Numbered from the stretch's first letter, positions 1-12,049 are shown. The stretch is 64,000 bases of DNA from Clonostachys chloroleuca (GCA_037952775.1 JBANAY010000003.1:2728001-2792000), one strand, 5' to 3'. Notes: generated by a model not told the origin, from the sequence alone. Numbers and translations: made by a program.

Positions 1-321
1 TGCGGTTGTTTCGGATAGAGATCAGGACCTGATTGTGCGAGCGGACGGCGGACTGGAGGATGGACAGTGGTCCGGCGGAGAACTCGTGCTCTTCGCGCTG
101 CGCGATCTCGTACTCACTAAGCAAAAGGCGCGCGAGCGGTCAGTTTCCTGTGTCATGATGCATCGGGGGCAGAGATGAGGAGTGGCGGTAAGGTTGTCGC
201 GGGGGAGACATACGTTAGCTCTGAGCGCGGCTTGGTAAGAAGCTCTCTGGAGAGATTGTTAGCATTCTGCGGTTGGAATGGGGATAGTTGGGGCGCTATA
301 CTGAATCTTAGGGTCGGACAT
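1..321 (-). CDS. SMD2: Small nuclear ribonucleoprotein SmD2, 5' part (cut by left window edge)
   Basis: SmD2 is one of the seven core Sm proteins that ring the Sm site of spliceosomal snRNAs in the nucleus. Three exons can be read on the minus strand: 321-302 (starting MSDPKI), 246-214 and 116-1. The introns are 301-247, with a TGCTAAC branch site, and 213-117, with a GTATGT donor. All junctions are phase-consistent. The joined protein runs through KPRSELTEYEIAQREEHEF and then GPLSILQSAVRSHNQVLIS up to RNNR, which matches the SmD2 N-terminal helix and the first Sm1 strands. The remaining Sm fold lies outside the window. A tiny first exon and a 33-bp second exon make this gene easy to miss. 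The protein family is clear; the first exon is an inference from the splice phases. Confidence 0.88.
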
Positions 322-868
322 TGTGTGCGAGAGATCTCAATGCGCGACTATTCGTTGTGGTCGAGATGGTTCTGGGATGAGCACGCGCAAGGCTCCAGCG
401 AACGAAGCTCGAAAAGTTCAAGATGTTGGAGGAGCATGTTGTTGATTGGTTGGAGCATATCTCTTAGTGGGGCACATTGGTGGACAGAAAAGACGAGCAG
501 CATCAAATACACCTGAGCTTGGCAAGAAGTAGATGAGGGAAGGAAGCCAAAATTAAGTGATAGGCTGACTAAATGTATAACCCAGATTGAGTCGCTTCAT
601 TGAAGACTTTCTAGTTTAATTTGTATGATCTTTAAGAGCATATCCAGAAAACCACCAGTGCAAGTTCGCATCAATTATTTTCGTCAGACCCACGCCATTC
701 CCAACTGGGAAACATACTGGGTATCCTCGGGATAGAATTTCAATGGAAAACCATTCCCGCCGCCTGCAACGCTTGCTTCCTCGGCACAGATAAAGCAACA
801 ACCACCTGCTCCCTGCCCATGGTTGATGCGCTTTTGGTCACATCAAGCGCATTGAGTATTGGTTTCTA
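322..868. other. Divergent intergenic region between SMD2 and EHD3
   Basis: These 547 bp separate two divergently transcribed genes and presumably hold both promoters. No coding frame has family support; the short frame at 616-801 on the minus strand is not convincing. No clear TATA box was seen. Confidence 0.5.
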
Positions 869-2431
869 ATGTTCGCCCGGTCCATCACTGCACGAGCTGG
901 CGTGGCCGCCAACGCTGCAAGCCGTCGAAGCATCATCATGGCTCGACAGCCTGGCTTCTCACTAGGCGCTCGTGCCGTAAGAGGCCCTTTGGTTCACTCA
1001 GCCTTGAGGAACTTGAATTGGAGGAGCTAATCTCTTGATAGGTTTCCACCGAGGCCACCCAGGTCAAGGAACTACCAGGCGACGAGCCCTACGATGTCGT
1101 CTTCGAGAGCAAGTATGGTCTGCGAACCATCCTGCTCAACCGACCGAAAAAGCTCAACTCACTCAATGGATCAATGATCCGCAAAATCGTACCTCGGATG
1201 ATTGAATGGGAGAAGTCAGATCTCGCCAACGTCGTTGTTATGAAGGGTGCGGGGGAGAAGGCTCTTTGCGCTGGAGGTGACGTTGCCGAGTTGGCCAAGT
1301 TAAACCAAAGCTCACCAGAAGGATGGAAGGAATCGGCCGACTACTTCGCACTCGAATACAAGCTCGATCACTACATCGCCACATACACGAAGCCGTACAT
1401 CGCCTTCATGGATGGTATCACAATGGGTGGGGGTTGGCCTCAGCGTCCACGCCCCATTCCGGATAGCTACCGAGAAGACTGTCTTCGCGATGCCCGAGAC
1501 TACAATCGGTTTCTTCCCAGATGTCGGAGCGTCCTTCTTCCTCCCCCGGATGAACGGATCTGTCGGCACTTACCTGGCACTGACCAGTGAACGTCTCACC
1601 GGCCCCAACGTCTTCTACTCTGGTATCGCCACCCATTATCTGCACTCCACCAGCCTTCCCGATCTCGAGGGTCGTCTGGCCGAACTGAGGTTCAGGGACT
1701 CTGATACGCTCGGCGACAGACTGAAATCGATCAACCAGACGCTAGAGGAATTTTCCACTGGCCTACCTTATGACCAACCCATACTACTGAAAGGCGAACT
1801 ACGCAACGCCATTGACCGCTGCTTCAGCAAGAACAACATCACTGACATCATCCAAGCCTTACAGCAGGAGAAGGGTCCAACCGAGGAATGGGCTCAGAAA
1901 ACCTTGGAGACCTTGAAGAAACGCTCTCCTACGGCGGTCCATGTGGCCCTCAGGCAGATGCGCATTGGTGGTCAATGGGATATCGCCAAGACATTCCAGA
2001 ACGAGCACGAGATTGCCACCAAGTTCATGAAGCACCCTGATTTCACAGAGGGCGTCACAGCCCTTTTGGTACGGAAGGAGACCCCCAAGTGGTCGCCTGA
2101 ATCCCTCGATGCAATCCCCGCCAACCAGAACGTGGCTAAGCCATTCTTGACGTTCGACGCCCCTGAAAAGCTGGAGCTGTTCACCGACAGGACCTTCTCT
2201 GAGTACCCTCACCGCTCGCTCGGAATCCCTTCCGAGGCCGAGATCGAGGAACTGGTATCCTCAAATAAGACCTTGAGTCGCTCAGAGCTGGCCGCGCAGG
2301 TCATTTCTAGCCGAAACGGCCGCCAGGGCGTGGAGAAAATTGTCAACGAGATCATTCACCGGAAGACCAGAGTCAACGACGAAGGCAGTTTAGTCTGGAT
2401 CCGCGACGAGTCGGCTTCCAGCAAGCTGTAG
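869..2431 (+). CDS. EHD3: 3-hydroxyisobutyryl-CoA hydrolase, mitochondrial (Ehd3 type), with a frameshift
   Basis: This enzyme hydrolyses 3-hydroxyisobutyryl-CoA in valine breakdown in mitochondria; in fungi the same protein is also found on the mitochondrial small ribosomal subunit (mS47). Exon 1 is 869-976 and encodes a basic, Ser/Ala-rich presequence (MFARSITARAGVAANAASRR). The intron is 977-1041, phase 0, with a CTAAT branch, and exon 2 is 1042-2431. The crotonase core is clear: LCAGGDVAEL, then GITMGGG, then MPETTIGFFPDVGASFFLPR with the catalytic Glu and Asp region, and a typical C-terminal HIBCH domain. The frame breaks near 1427-1436: GITMGGG is in one frame and VGLSVHAPF in the next, so two bases appear to be missing (or one extra). 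Restored length would be about 499 residues, normal for the family. Identity is secure; whether the break is real or a sequencing error is open. Confidence 0.9.
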
Positions 2432-3772
2432 AGATAATCACGGCTCATGAATTAAGACAGTCTATTTTCACATTTTGGAGGGTGTAAGATAATTGAAAAA
2501 TATACATTTTTATTCCATTTCATTGACGTGGACGTGATAGAACGTATTGAATCAAAGAATGTGAAGACAAGTAATAATGAATGATGCACCGTGCAGCTCT
2601 AGGTGGTGTCGGAGGGTGTCTCGCATGAAGGTGGGTGCTGCGCAAGGGGCGGTGGGGTTGGGTCGTGAATCCAACGTTGACCGATTACAATGAGAATCAT
2701 ATCCATCTATTGTGGCGCAAAATCCATCAAAAATGGTCCAGAAATGGCCTCATTCTGGACCTGGGCGATCGAGCCAATTAAATGCGACCGGAATGGAGGG
2801 GCAGGATCATGTGTGCGCCGGGAAGTAGTGTGTGTGTGAAGGGGGGTCGAGCGTGATGATGGGAGTTTATGGGGACGAGGTTGCCTGCTGGGGCCTCACC
2901 GATGGGGCAAGTATAAAAGGGGACGGACCGCCCGCCCTGGAGGAAAGGGACGCAAAGCTGCTGGGCAAATTGTTCTCGGTTCTCTGCTCTGACCGACTTG
3001 CCTTCCAAGCTGCCGGAGCTGTGTGGGCCAAAGTCCGAATGCTGCGAGCAACAGGAATGATATCTTGCCTGACTCTTGTAAAACAGAATTACAGCGGGGC
3101 CGAGCCCGGAGCCGGGGTCAAGCTGCAGGTTGTGTGGATCCCGCCGACCGCTCACCCGACACCAAACACTGGCCGCTGATTGGGCGCTGCCTCCCACCGT
3201 CGAACGCACAACAGCACATCACCTACCGGGTATCCACCCGTATCAAACGCGCGGGTCACCGCTGTGCATATCGCGACAGACCTCCATTGTGGCACATCCC
3301 TACACTCTGCTTGACGCTGCTTGGTTTTGTTTTCCCAGCATACCTTTCCTTTGTCGTGGATTTGTTTTTGATCCATTTTCGTGCCACCTGGCTCCCGTTC
3401 CCGTGTCTGACCTTTTTTTGCATGCACATATTGCATAAATCTTGGCATTATTTTACACATCTTCGGCAGTCAGAGTGGGGGCACACGCTTAAGACGCGAC
3501 CCGGAAGGAGAGAGCGTCACGAACCTCCCGCCTCCCAATTTTGATAAAGGGCCTCTATTATTCCAGGCCGAGACAATTAAACCACACCAGGCCAACCAGC
3601 ACTCCACCCCAGCAAATCCTTCCATCTTCAACACCACCTTGTCCTTGTTGTTGCATTTCTACACCTACAACATCGTTGCTTGGATCAATCTGCGCGGCGT
3701 GCTTGACTTCATTCTCAGATTCTGCCATACTCGAAAAGCCTTGCATGCTCTCATCTCGAGGCCACCGCAGCG
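2432..3772. other. Intergenic region, probable long promoter of the Spt21-like gene
   Basis: No supported gene lies in these 1.34 kb. Overlapping frames of 90-175 codons on both strands at 2778-3822 have low-complexity, non-conserved translations and look like noise. The stretch holds a TATAAAAG at 2912-2919 on the plus strand, pyrimidine-rich tracts just before the next start codon, and two ACGCG motifs listed separately. Confidence 0.5.
3247..3499 (+). promoter_or_regulatory. Two ACGCG (MCB-like) sites upstream of the Spt21/Ams2-like gene
   Basis: ACGCGC is at 3247-3252 and ACGCGA at 3494-3499, about 520 and 275 bp before the start codon. ACGCGN is the core bound by MBF in yeasts. They are only two sites and widely spaced, so the regulatory call is weak here and gains weight only from the stronger clusters at POL12 and MCM5. 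Confidence 0.35.
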
Positions 3773-6700
3773 ATGGCGTCGCCGATGCCAAATCAGCCAT
3801 ATGGCTCCTGGAACGCCAATAATCAACCGAACCCCCCCAACCAGAGCAAGATGGCTCCGGTCTCCAGGTCAAGCCCATGGGCCGTATGTCTGATCTTTTG
3901 TGCGAGATTGAATTGAATAGAGCTAATGAGCGGGTGCAGTCAAGGTCCATTACACCTTCGACAAGGACAGCAAGATAAACTGTCTCGCGAGATACCCCCA
4001 TACACTCAACATCCAGACGGCACCGATCGACGAGAGGAGCTCCATTGGCATCATCGACCTGCGCCTGTGTATTCAAACCATCACCGAGTGCAGCCCTGAG
4101 CTCCTCGGGCAAGAGTGCGACTATACCATCTACGCAATCGACTATTCAGAACCCGATACCCCCTTGGCTGGCCAGGGCATGCTATCACGAGCCATCGATT
4201 CATTGCGGGGCAACATGGGAGGTCAACCGCCCAAGATGGTTACTGGGCGAGTAGCGAAGAATATGCTAGGCGTGTTTGGAAGCGGAGCTCGTGAAACCTT
4301 GGAGGTCAAGCTGAAGCTTACGGAGGCTGGAAAGCGACCGCCACCCCAAGAGGCACATCAGCAGCCACCTCAACAACCACATCAACAGCCACCTGAACAA
4401 GTAATTCAACAGCTACTTCAGCAGGCGGAATCGCAACAGCAGCAACCGTCACAGCCACAACCACAGCCAGGGCCACCCGAGACAGCCCTTACTCCCACAG
4501 GAGCTGCCGAATGGAACTCATTCATCCAATCCAACCCTCACATGGGTCAATCAGGAACCTTCTCCAGAGGTGCTTCACCAGCTTTATCTCTAGGGCCTGC
4601 ACCAGTTGTACATGAACGACGAGACTCGTTCGCCCGGAACTCACAGCCACCGGTACTACAACCTGGCTTTCAGAGAATTGCTCCGCAACCCGTCGACGGG
4701 GCAACGGCCGCTGTGAATATCCCCACAGCCCCAACATCTCGACCTTCTAGTAGAGCCTCAAACTCGGGTCGAGTGAAGAAGCAACCCACAGGTCGCCCAC
4801 GAGGTAGGCCAAGGAAGAAGCCGGCAGAGGGGAATACGTCGGGATACGAGGATGGGACTGAGGGCGAGGATGGCCCAACCAAGAAACGAGCGAAGACGAC
4901 CAAGGTAGAGAAGTCTCAGCTGGACCCATTCGGGGCTGGACCTGAATCCCTGCGGGTAGCGGCAAGTACTTCGGGGTCTATTCGAAGCTTTCGCCCCGTT
5001 GGCATTAACAGTGAGGGAGTACCAGGTAGCCACCTCCAAGAAGTCCCCAGAGCGCCCACGCCTGTCCCCAAAGGCCCAATCTCCGGCCACCATGGCCGGA
5101 AACAGACCAGCCTCAGGCGCGAGTCAACAATGAATCGGGAGATTTTTGCGACTCAGCCATCGCCCCTAGAGGAAAGACAAAGCGTGGTTTCTTTAGGCCA
5201 GGAAGATGAGCGCTCCCCAGAGTCCACAGCGCCTACTCCAGCATACTCCGACGACAGCCAAGCTGATATTGGCTCCTCCCCGCCCGTTGAACCAACCGCT
5301 TCTTTTCTTCGTTCCAGTCCCCCTCTATCCAGCCCAGATTTACCGCCTATGCCAGAACCGCGTGATGCTGATGGCGAAAAGCTTCCTAACGAGGAAGATC
5401 TCACGGATTTGTTTGGAGAGGATCCTATTCAAGCCCCTGCAGTTGAGAGTGCACCAGCACATCCGCAAAATCGCAAGACTGGGTCCCGTAGTAAGCCCAA
5501 CTCGACAGCACCAATACAGATCTTCCGAATGGAAGCCGGTCCCGACGGGCAAGACATGGTCCACATCAGAAGCTACAATACCCCAGAGATAAGTCCTGCG
5601 GTTTCTGGTGCGTCCAATACTTCAAATAGTACCACGACGAAGAAGCGCGCCGCAAAGTCACGGTCACAGCCAGTTCAAAAGAAGCCACAAATGCCATCCC
5701 CTCCCGGGCTTGCACCTACACCTCCTCCTACTACTGATGGTGTTGAGAAACCGGCCAGCCCAATGCCAGCCACGTCAGTGGTTGAGAAACTTAGCTTGGT
5801 TGATCCTAATCCTTCAGTTTCTGCCTCGCTTCCTCCTCTTAATCCTGCCCCCCTCACAACATTTCATCAACCCCCGGCAGAAATTGATGACGCATTATCA
5901 AACATGGTGTCCCCCCAGGAACCAAATCTAGAAAACCAACCAGAGGATATACTTGAGGCTCCCAAGGAGCCCATCCCAGCCAAACCCAAAGAGACAAAGG
6001 CAAAACCTCCGTCTCGTAAACTAGCTCGATCCCAATCAGCTGGTCCTTTGGCCCTGCCACTTCCCGCAGTCCCTGCCAGCGAACCTGCTGGCCCCTCGTC
6101 GCTCTCTCAGTCGATGACGGCAGAACACGAACCAGCCACTAAGAACAGGCCCTCGAACCTTCGGCGATCAACTTCCAGCGGCCCCCTAGCTCTTCCTATA
6201 CCCGCGAGTGATCCTGTTGGCCCCTCACATGTGTCGGCTCACAAATCAGCATCTTTAATCTTTCCTGAACCATGTCGCCTTGCAGATCTTCCTCCTCTTC
6301 CTTCCTCGCCCACTGGTAGCAAATCTAACAAGAATATTGTGAAGAAGCACGCCATAAAGCAAAGACTCGAGGCCGCCATCATGAACGGCGAAATGCCTCC
6401 TTTCTGCAGTAACTGTGGTGCAATTGAGACTCCCACGTGGCGAAAAATCTGGGTCCAGGATTTTGATGGTGCGCCTGGCAACATTGACTTCTCTTCAAAG
6501 CCTGGGAAAGTCACTGCATTAGAAATTTTGGGCCGCGACAACGATGACAAGCCCACATCCTATCGGCTTATCAAGAAAAGCCTTGGCGACGAGGAGGACA
6601 AACCTGAGTGGCAAGGACATCTTCTTTGCAATCCTTGTGGCATTTGGCTAGTTAAATCACATTCCCACAGACCGCAAGACCGATGGGATAAGGATGCTTC

Positions 6701-7803
6701 ACGTCTTGGCCAACGACGAAAGCGAGTGAATGGGGCTGAAGGAGGAAGGTCTCGTACCAAAAAATCACGAACGAAGAGCGATGCCAGGCCAAGCCAGGCA
6801 TCCCAGGTTCCTGAGGCAGATCTCGCCATGTCTCAAGACATCCCCACCGAGGCTCAGCCAACTCCTCAGGAGGATGATCCGACCCCAAGACCGCCAGATG
6901 AGGATGGCATCTTGGATTACCAACCTCCTTGGCATCAGAATCAAAGCTTTGATGAAGCGGACATGATCAATGAAATGCAGCAATATCTTGGCTCGACGCA
7001 CTCAAGAGGGCAGTGAGGGGTCCAAGACCCCAACAAAGCATAATAATACAGATGATGGATTGGGAAATACCAAACGGTTACTCTTTCCATCCCCGCGAAA
7101 AGATGATTCTCCCAAGGTTCTTGGTGAGGTAGACATCAATATTGTTCATATCCACGATGAATCTCGCCAACTGAAGGGGCTTGAGGGCGAGGAGAACAAC
7201 CCTGTTGTAGGACAAGAGACTAACGTGGAGCAAGAAGAGTTGGAGGCTTTATTCAAAAGCCCTGCTGTGGCTCGGCCATCAACCCCACCACCCAACGCCA
7301 AGGCAGCACCTCCCTCGACACCTTTCAAAACGCCATCCCGGGCAACACCTAGCCATAGACCAATTACTAGAAGTGTCTCACGGTCAATTCGCTCAATGCG
7401 GTCCAAGACGTCTCCAGGCGATGTCGAACGGACTCCCACCAAAACACCAAGAAGCCGACGAAGCGATCGTAACTTGCAGTCCGATGGCAACTTCGGTGAA
7501 GAGCTCAAGGGATGGGATACACCCTGCAGCACGGCGATCGCAAAGATGCTCTCCGATAGCCACGCAATGCTCTCTGATCCCAACTTCGGCTTCAGCGACG
7601 AGATGGACATTGATTTCAGTGACCTTCCCCCGATGGAGGCCACTCAGAACTTAGTGAAGGATGTCAGCAACTGGCTTAGCACAGACGGGGCAATGCCGAC
7701 GTCACCGGTTAAGAACGCTCACTTCTTCGAATACGACGGATCAGCAGATGTGCTCGAGCAGTGGAACCTCATGCACGGAGCTGAACTCAAAAGCAAGAAA
7801 TAA
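3773..7803 (+). CDS. Spt21/Ams2-like GATA-type zinc finger protein, with a frameshift near its C-terminus
   Basis: This family includes fission yeast Ams2 and budding yeast Spt21, which activate S-phase histone gene transcription in the nucleus. Exon 1 is 3773-3883 (MASPMPNQPYGSW...). The intron starts at a GTATGT at 3884; the phase-consistent acceptor is AAG at 3944. The N-terminal Spt21-like domain follows (VHYTFDKDSKINCLARYP; then a SEPDTPLAGQGMLS motif). The middle is long, disordered and Pro/Gln/Ser-rich, with an AT-hook-like GRPRGRPRKK near residue 320. The zinc finger lies at about residues 858-935: CSNCGAIETPTWRK, then a roughly 70-residue insertion, then LCNPCGIWL. The frame breaks at 7008-7011: after THSRG one extra G shifts to the frame reading SEGSKTPTKHNNTDDGLG, which runs to 7803. 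Restored length is about 1,322 residues. Family assignment is strong; the exact first acceptor is uncertain. Confidence 0.85.
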
Positions 7804-8461
7804 TTGAACTGCAATTTTGGCTTTGATTGATTCTAATGGTTTACGAACATGTATTTCGGGCGTGTGGGCAACAGCATCGACAACGTATGTATTATGTCGA
7901 GGCGAGGCGTTATGTGGAATGAATAGGCTTAAATTACGGGAAATGCAGAGGATTTTATACGCTGAAAGATTCTGGCCGGGGTCAGTCTGATCAATCCGCC
8001 AGAGGTTTCAAGCTGTGACGAAGTAGCGTATTGATTGGACATTTTAGGAACAGCGTCAGTTTTAATAGCATAGCAACAGCTTTGGATGAAATTCAAAGAA
8101 TATCACAATACATTATAATCTCTCATTTGACTAGCCCTCCTTTCTATTGACATTATTCGCAAATTGAAGCTAGCCATGAGTTTGAAGCATATCAGATTAG
8201 AAAGATCAAGAGATGTAGGAAATATTCACATCTTGTCTCGTCTTACTGGTTGGACGTCGCCTTGAATTGGGTGGATAAGTGTGGGGCAGCACTTTACACG
8301 TTGCGAAACGCGTCTCACAGGCTCGAGCGCGTTTCTCCCCACCACTATTCTGATATTCTGCCACTTTGACCACTGTAGAACAGTATCAAGTCGCCAAAGA
8401 TATCAGAATCAATTGAAGCACGGAAACCCCAAATCTATACTGCGGAATAATCGTCTTCACC
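7804..8461. other. Intergenic region with the POL12 promoter
   Basis: AT-rich 3' flank of the preceding gene followed by the POL12 upstream region. No coding frame is supported. Clustered ACGCG sites near the right end are listed separately. Confidence 0.5.
8308..8335 (+). promoter_or_regulatory. MCB/E2F-like sites upstream of POL12
   Basis: A perfect MluI cell-cycle box ACGCGT sits at 8308-8313 and is followed by GCGCGTTTC at 8327-8335, which reads GAAACGCGC on the other strand. They lie 125-155 bp before the POL12 start codon. DNA replication genes in yeasts are classic MBF targets with this core, so the position fits. Binding has not been shown here. Confidence 0.6.
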
Positions 8462-10556
8462 ATGGCGGAAGCCGAGCTTCAAGGTCGCTTCTCACCAAAC
8501 AAGCCGCTCGAGCCTGATGTCTTGACCGAACTGCAGTCCATCATGCGGCTGCACAATCTCACAGCCGAGGACCTGTTCTACAAATGGGAATCCTACTGCA
8601 TCAAAATGGACATCGATAGCCAGGCCATTTCACTGGCGGTTATTCGGAATCTGAAGCAGACGATACTGGACTCGCTCGAGAAAACCAACAACCAACGCGG
8701 CCAGGCCAAGGTCCATGCCACACCAAGACCAGCAGCCAGGGGCGGAGGAGGCGGCGGAGGAGGCAGCATGCTTGACATCCTGGAGGGCTATGGCCCAAGC
8801 ACTCCTGTGACTGGCGGGAAGCTGGTCCATCGCGGAGGCAGCGGGTTAAAACGAAAGCTGGATACTCCCATGGCTACAGTGGGAAGCTCGCCAGTTACAA
8901 GTGGTATGGGCGATCAGCTGAAGGCCTTGAATGTTAATGGGGCATCGTGAGTGCTTGGTTCTTTCAGCTCCATAACTTGATACTAGAAACTAATGATGTT
9001 CAGTTCTGTCCCTTTCAACGAGCGAAAAAATGCTGGTGAAGTGGTCGAGACGCTAAACGATCATTTACCAGTCGCCGAGCCACCGATTGCGCCTTACTCC
9101 GAGCCAAGAATCAAATTGACGGCTGCCTCCGATCAGAAGAAGATGGCTTACAAGCCATTGGCAATGAAATTGTCCGAGGCGAGCGAAATTCTCGATGACC
9201 GAATCGATGAGTTTACCAACCTTATTCAGAGCTACCATAAGCTGGATGATTCTGCCTTTGGCAGTGCGGCTACGCAGAGCACCACAGAGGTGGTGGCTGT
9301 TGGGCGCATAGCGTCAGATGCAATGGAAGGCAAACTGAATGCCGCCTCTCTCGTCCTCGAGACTCCCAGACGCTTGGGGATGGGCCTGCGAGTTCCCTTG
9401 AATATGAGCAGGCAAAAGAACTGGAGTTTCTTCCCTGGCCAGATTGTGGCACTCCGGGGGATCAACACCTCGGGGCATGATTTCATTGTAAATGAAATTC
9501 TCTCCATCCCTCTTCTCAACAATGCCGCTTCTTCCCCTTCAAATCTGGAGGCACATATTCAGAGGCTCCACGGTGGCGCCGATGCCATGGATTCAGATTC
9601 AGACCCTTCCCCTCTAAACATCATATTTGCGGCCGGCCCATACACAGCAGATGACAATCTTGATTTTGAGCCACTGCATGCTTTGTGTACTCAGGCCGCA
9701 GATACTTATGCCGATGTACTGGTTCTGAACGGTCCTTTCATTGACGTCGATCACCCTCTGATAGCCACCGGCGACTTCGACCTGCCGGAAGAGGCACAAT
9801 TCGACCCCGACACTGCCACCATGACTACAGTTTTCAAGTATCTCTTCTCCGTCGCCCTCAACCGGCTTTGCTCGATAAACCCCCATCTCACTGTCGTTCT
9901 CGTGCCTTCTGTCCGAGACATAATTGATAAACACGTCTCCTGGCCTCAGGATGCCTTTCCCCGCAAGGAACTCGGCTTGCCGAAGGCCGTCAGGATTGTT
10001 TCCAACCCCATGTCGCTCTCCATCAACGAAATGCTCCTGGGCATCTCTAGTCAAGACGCCCTGTTTGAGCTGCGTTCGGAAGAAGTTAGCAAGTTTGCCA
10101 GCGGGAACATGCTGGAGAGGTTATGTCGTTATCTGATTGAGCAGAGACACTTCTTCCCTCTCTTCCCTCCCATGGATCGGAAGAGCCTGCCGAAGACGGG
10201 AACAGAGGAGGGCATTGCCACCGGTGCTGTGATGGATGTGAGCTATCTCAAGCTGGGCGAGATAATTAATGTCCGTCCAGATGTGATGGTCACGCCGAGT
10301 TCGTTACCTCCGTTTGCAAAGGTATGTGTTTTTGGGTATTTCTAAGCCATTGCTATTTGGAGAGATTGCTAACGATACATAACAGGTGGTGGAAAGTGTG
10401 CTGGTCATCAATCCTGGCCCTCTATCGAAGCGTCGCGGTGCAGGCACCTACGCTCGTATGACATTGTATCCACCTACTATTAAAGATGCTGGTGTAGATC
10501 AAATGCTGGATCACAGAATATATGAGAGAGCGCGGGTAGAAATCGTTAGGGTATAA
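8462..10556 (+). CDS. POL12: DNA polymerase alpha subunit B
   Basis: Pol12 is the non-catalytic B subunit of the polymerase alpha-primase complex that lays down RNA-DNA primers at replication origins and on the lagging strand. The gene has three exons: 8462-8946, 9004-10321 and 10386-10556, with phase-consistent introns (GTGAGT...CAG and GTATGT...ACAG with a TGCTAAC branch). The 657-residue product has an N-terminal helical domain (LQSIMRLHNLTAEDLFYKWE), a Gly-rich linker near residue 95, an OB-fold part (FFPGQIVALRGIN) and the inactive calcineurin-like phosphoesterase domain (VLVLNGPFIDVDHPLI), ending with the conserved block INPGPLSKRRGAGTYARMT. Length and order match fungal Pol12. It converges with the MFAP1-like gene 80 bp downstream. 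Confidence 0.95.
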
Positions 10557-10636
10557 TGTTTACGATATAATAGAATAAAAAAAGGAGGCACTTGGCTTAT
10601 ATTAGTTATATTTACAATAAAGGAGTCCCCTTTTCT

Positions 10637-12049
10637 TCACCTGCTGTCGACTCTGCGTCTCTTGTCGCTGTCGTATCTGTCCCCCTCACGGGAAGTGCTT
10701 CGTTTCCGGCGAGTTCTATGATCCTCGCGATCACGATCCCGATCACGATCTCTCCGAGGTGATCTTGAGCGTGATCTGGCACGCCGCCTCTCGTCATCTC
10801 GTGAACGGTCTCTTGAGTGGTAGCTATGTCGGTCCCGTCTGTCATCCCGCCTGTCATCGCGTCTCTCTTTACGATCACCCAGGGGGATGGCATTCGCGCC
10901 TTTCGCACCTCTGTCGTCGTCGGGTCTGAACCGATCGTCATCTGGCTGGAACCGATCGTCGCCACCAAACCTGCCCTCTCCCCCTCTCCGTCTCCCATCA
11001 TCGAACTGACCCCAGCGACCGGTATCCTCGGTCCTCATATCTTTGTATCTTGTGGCGCCCTTCTTCCCCAGCTTGGTCATGTCCCTCCGTTGCAAGAACT
11101 CCGGAAGGGCCTCACGGTTCCGAACATCATCCTGGATACGGCTTCCCATAATATCGCGCTGAAGCAGACCAGCCGCCTCAGACTCCTCCTGGAAGAACGC
11201 GCCCTTGTGGAAGTACCGCTGCATGTACGACATCTTGCCCTTGCCCTCCTTCTCCTCCTTCTGCCTCGCAATGTGCGCCTCGTCTTCTGCCTGTCGCTCC
11301 TCCTCGGTAAGGTTCTTGCGGCGCTCGACCTCGGCCAGCTCGGCCTCGCGCTCCTCGATGGCGGTGCGCGCCCGCTTCAGGCGCTTCAGCTCGCGGACGC
11401 GCCACGCGGCCTCCTCCGCCTCGGGATCCAGGCCGTCCGTCGTGTCCACGTCCGACTCCTCGTTGTTCTCATCATCCCAGTGCTTCTTCCCCGCCGCGCG
11501 CGCCTCGAGGTCCCTCTTGATCTGGTCCTCGACTAGCTGGTCGGCCGCCTTCCTGCGCGCCTCCTCCTCCGCCAGGCGCGCCGCCTCCTCCTTCTCCTGC
11601 TCGTTGGCCTTGCCTCGCTGGTTCTTGGGGATAAACTTGGGTCGCATCATCAGGCGGCGGGGCGCCTCCTCCTCGCTGCTCTCCTCCTCCTCAGAAGAGC
11701 CGCTCCCCTCTTCATCGTCATCGTCCTCCCCTTCAGATGATTCACCCTCCTCCTCTGTGACGAAGCCTTCCTCCGCCGCCAGCCGCTCTGCTCTCTCCGC
11801 CGCGATCCGTTTCTGCTCATTCACCTCGGCCTCCTTCTTGCGCGCGTTGAGGTCCACTTTCCCCAGGTTGCTGACGATCCTGCCGGCGCTGGCAGCTTTC
11901 GGCGGCGGAGGGACTGCGGCCTGCTGATGCTCCTCCTCTCCGGACCCTTCGTTGTCCAAGTCTGAGGAGGACGAGTCGTCGCCGGCTGGCTTGCCGGGCC
12001 TGTGTCGCGCCGGCCTGACCGGGTTCGCCGTCATGCGTTTGGGAGGCAT
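10637..12049 (-). CDS. MFAP1-like spliceosomal protein
   Basis: MFAP1 homologues are components of the spliceosomal B complex and act in pre-mRNA splicing. This single-exon 470-residue protein starts MPPKRMTANPVRPARHRPGK, a start shared by fungal members. It has acidic Glu/Ser/Asp blocks in the first third, a long charged coiled-coil region (about residues 140-270), and the diagnostic conserved core from about residue 275: MSYMQRYFHKGAFFQ, LLQRDIMGSRIQDDV, LPEFLQRRDMTKLGKKG and TRYKDMRTEDTGRWGQ. The C-terminus is a low-complexity Arg/Asp/Ser-rich tail (RDRDRDRE, RARSRSRS) typical of splicing factors. The gene ends tail-to-tail with POL12, 80 bp apart, so transcripts may overlap. Confidence 0.92.
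   Translation of the reverse strand: MPPKRMTANPVRPARHRPGKPAGDDSSSSDLDNEGSGEEEHQQAAVPPPPKAASAGRIVSNLGKVDLNARKKEAEVNEQKRIAAERAERLAAEEGFVTEEEGESSEGEDDDDEEGSGSSEEEESSEEEAPRRLMMRPKFIPKNQRGKANEQEKEEAARLAEEEARRKAADQLVEDQIKRDLEARAAGKKHWDDENNEESDVDTTDGLDPEAEEAAWRVRELKRLKRARTAIEEREAELAEVERRKNLTEEERQAEDEAHIARQKEEKEGKGKMSYMQRYFHKGAFFQEESEAAGLLQRDIMGSRIQDDVRNREALPEFLQRRDMTKLGKKGATRYKDMRTEDTGRWGQFDDGRRRGGEGRFGGDDRFQPDDDRFRPDDDRGAKGANAIPLGDRKERRDDRRDDRRDRHSYHSRDRSRDDERRRARSRSRSPRRDRDRDRDREDHRTRRKRSTSREGDRYDSDKRRRVDSR

Noticed and set aside
10817..11927. Two plus-strand frames of about 240 codons
   Set aside because: They are antisense to the MFAP1-like gene and reflect its biased composition.
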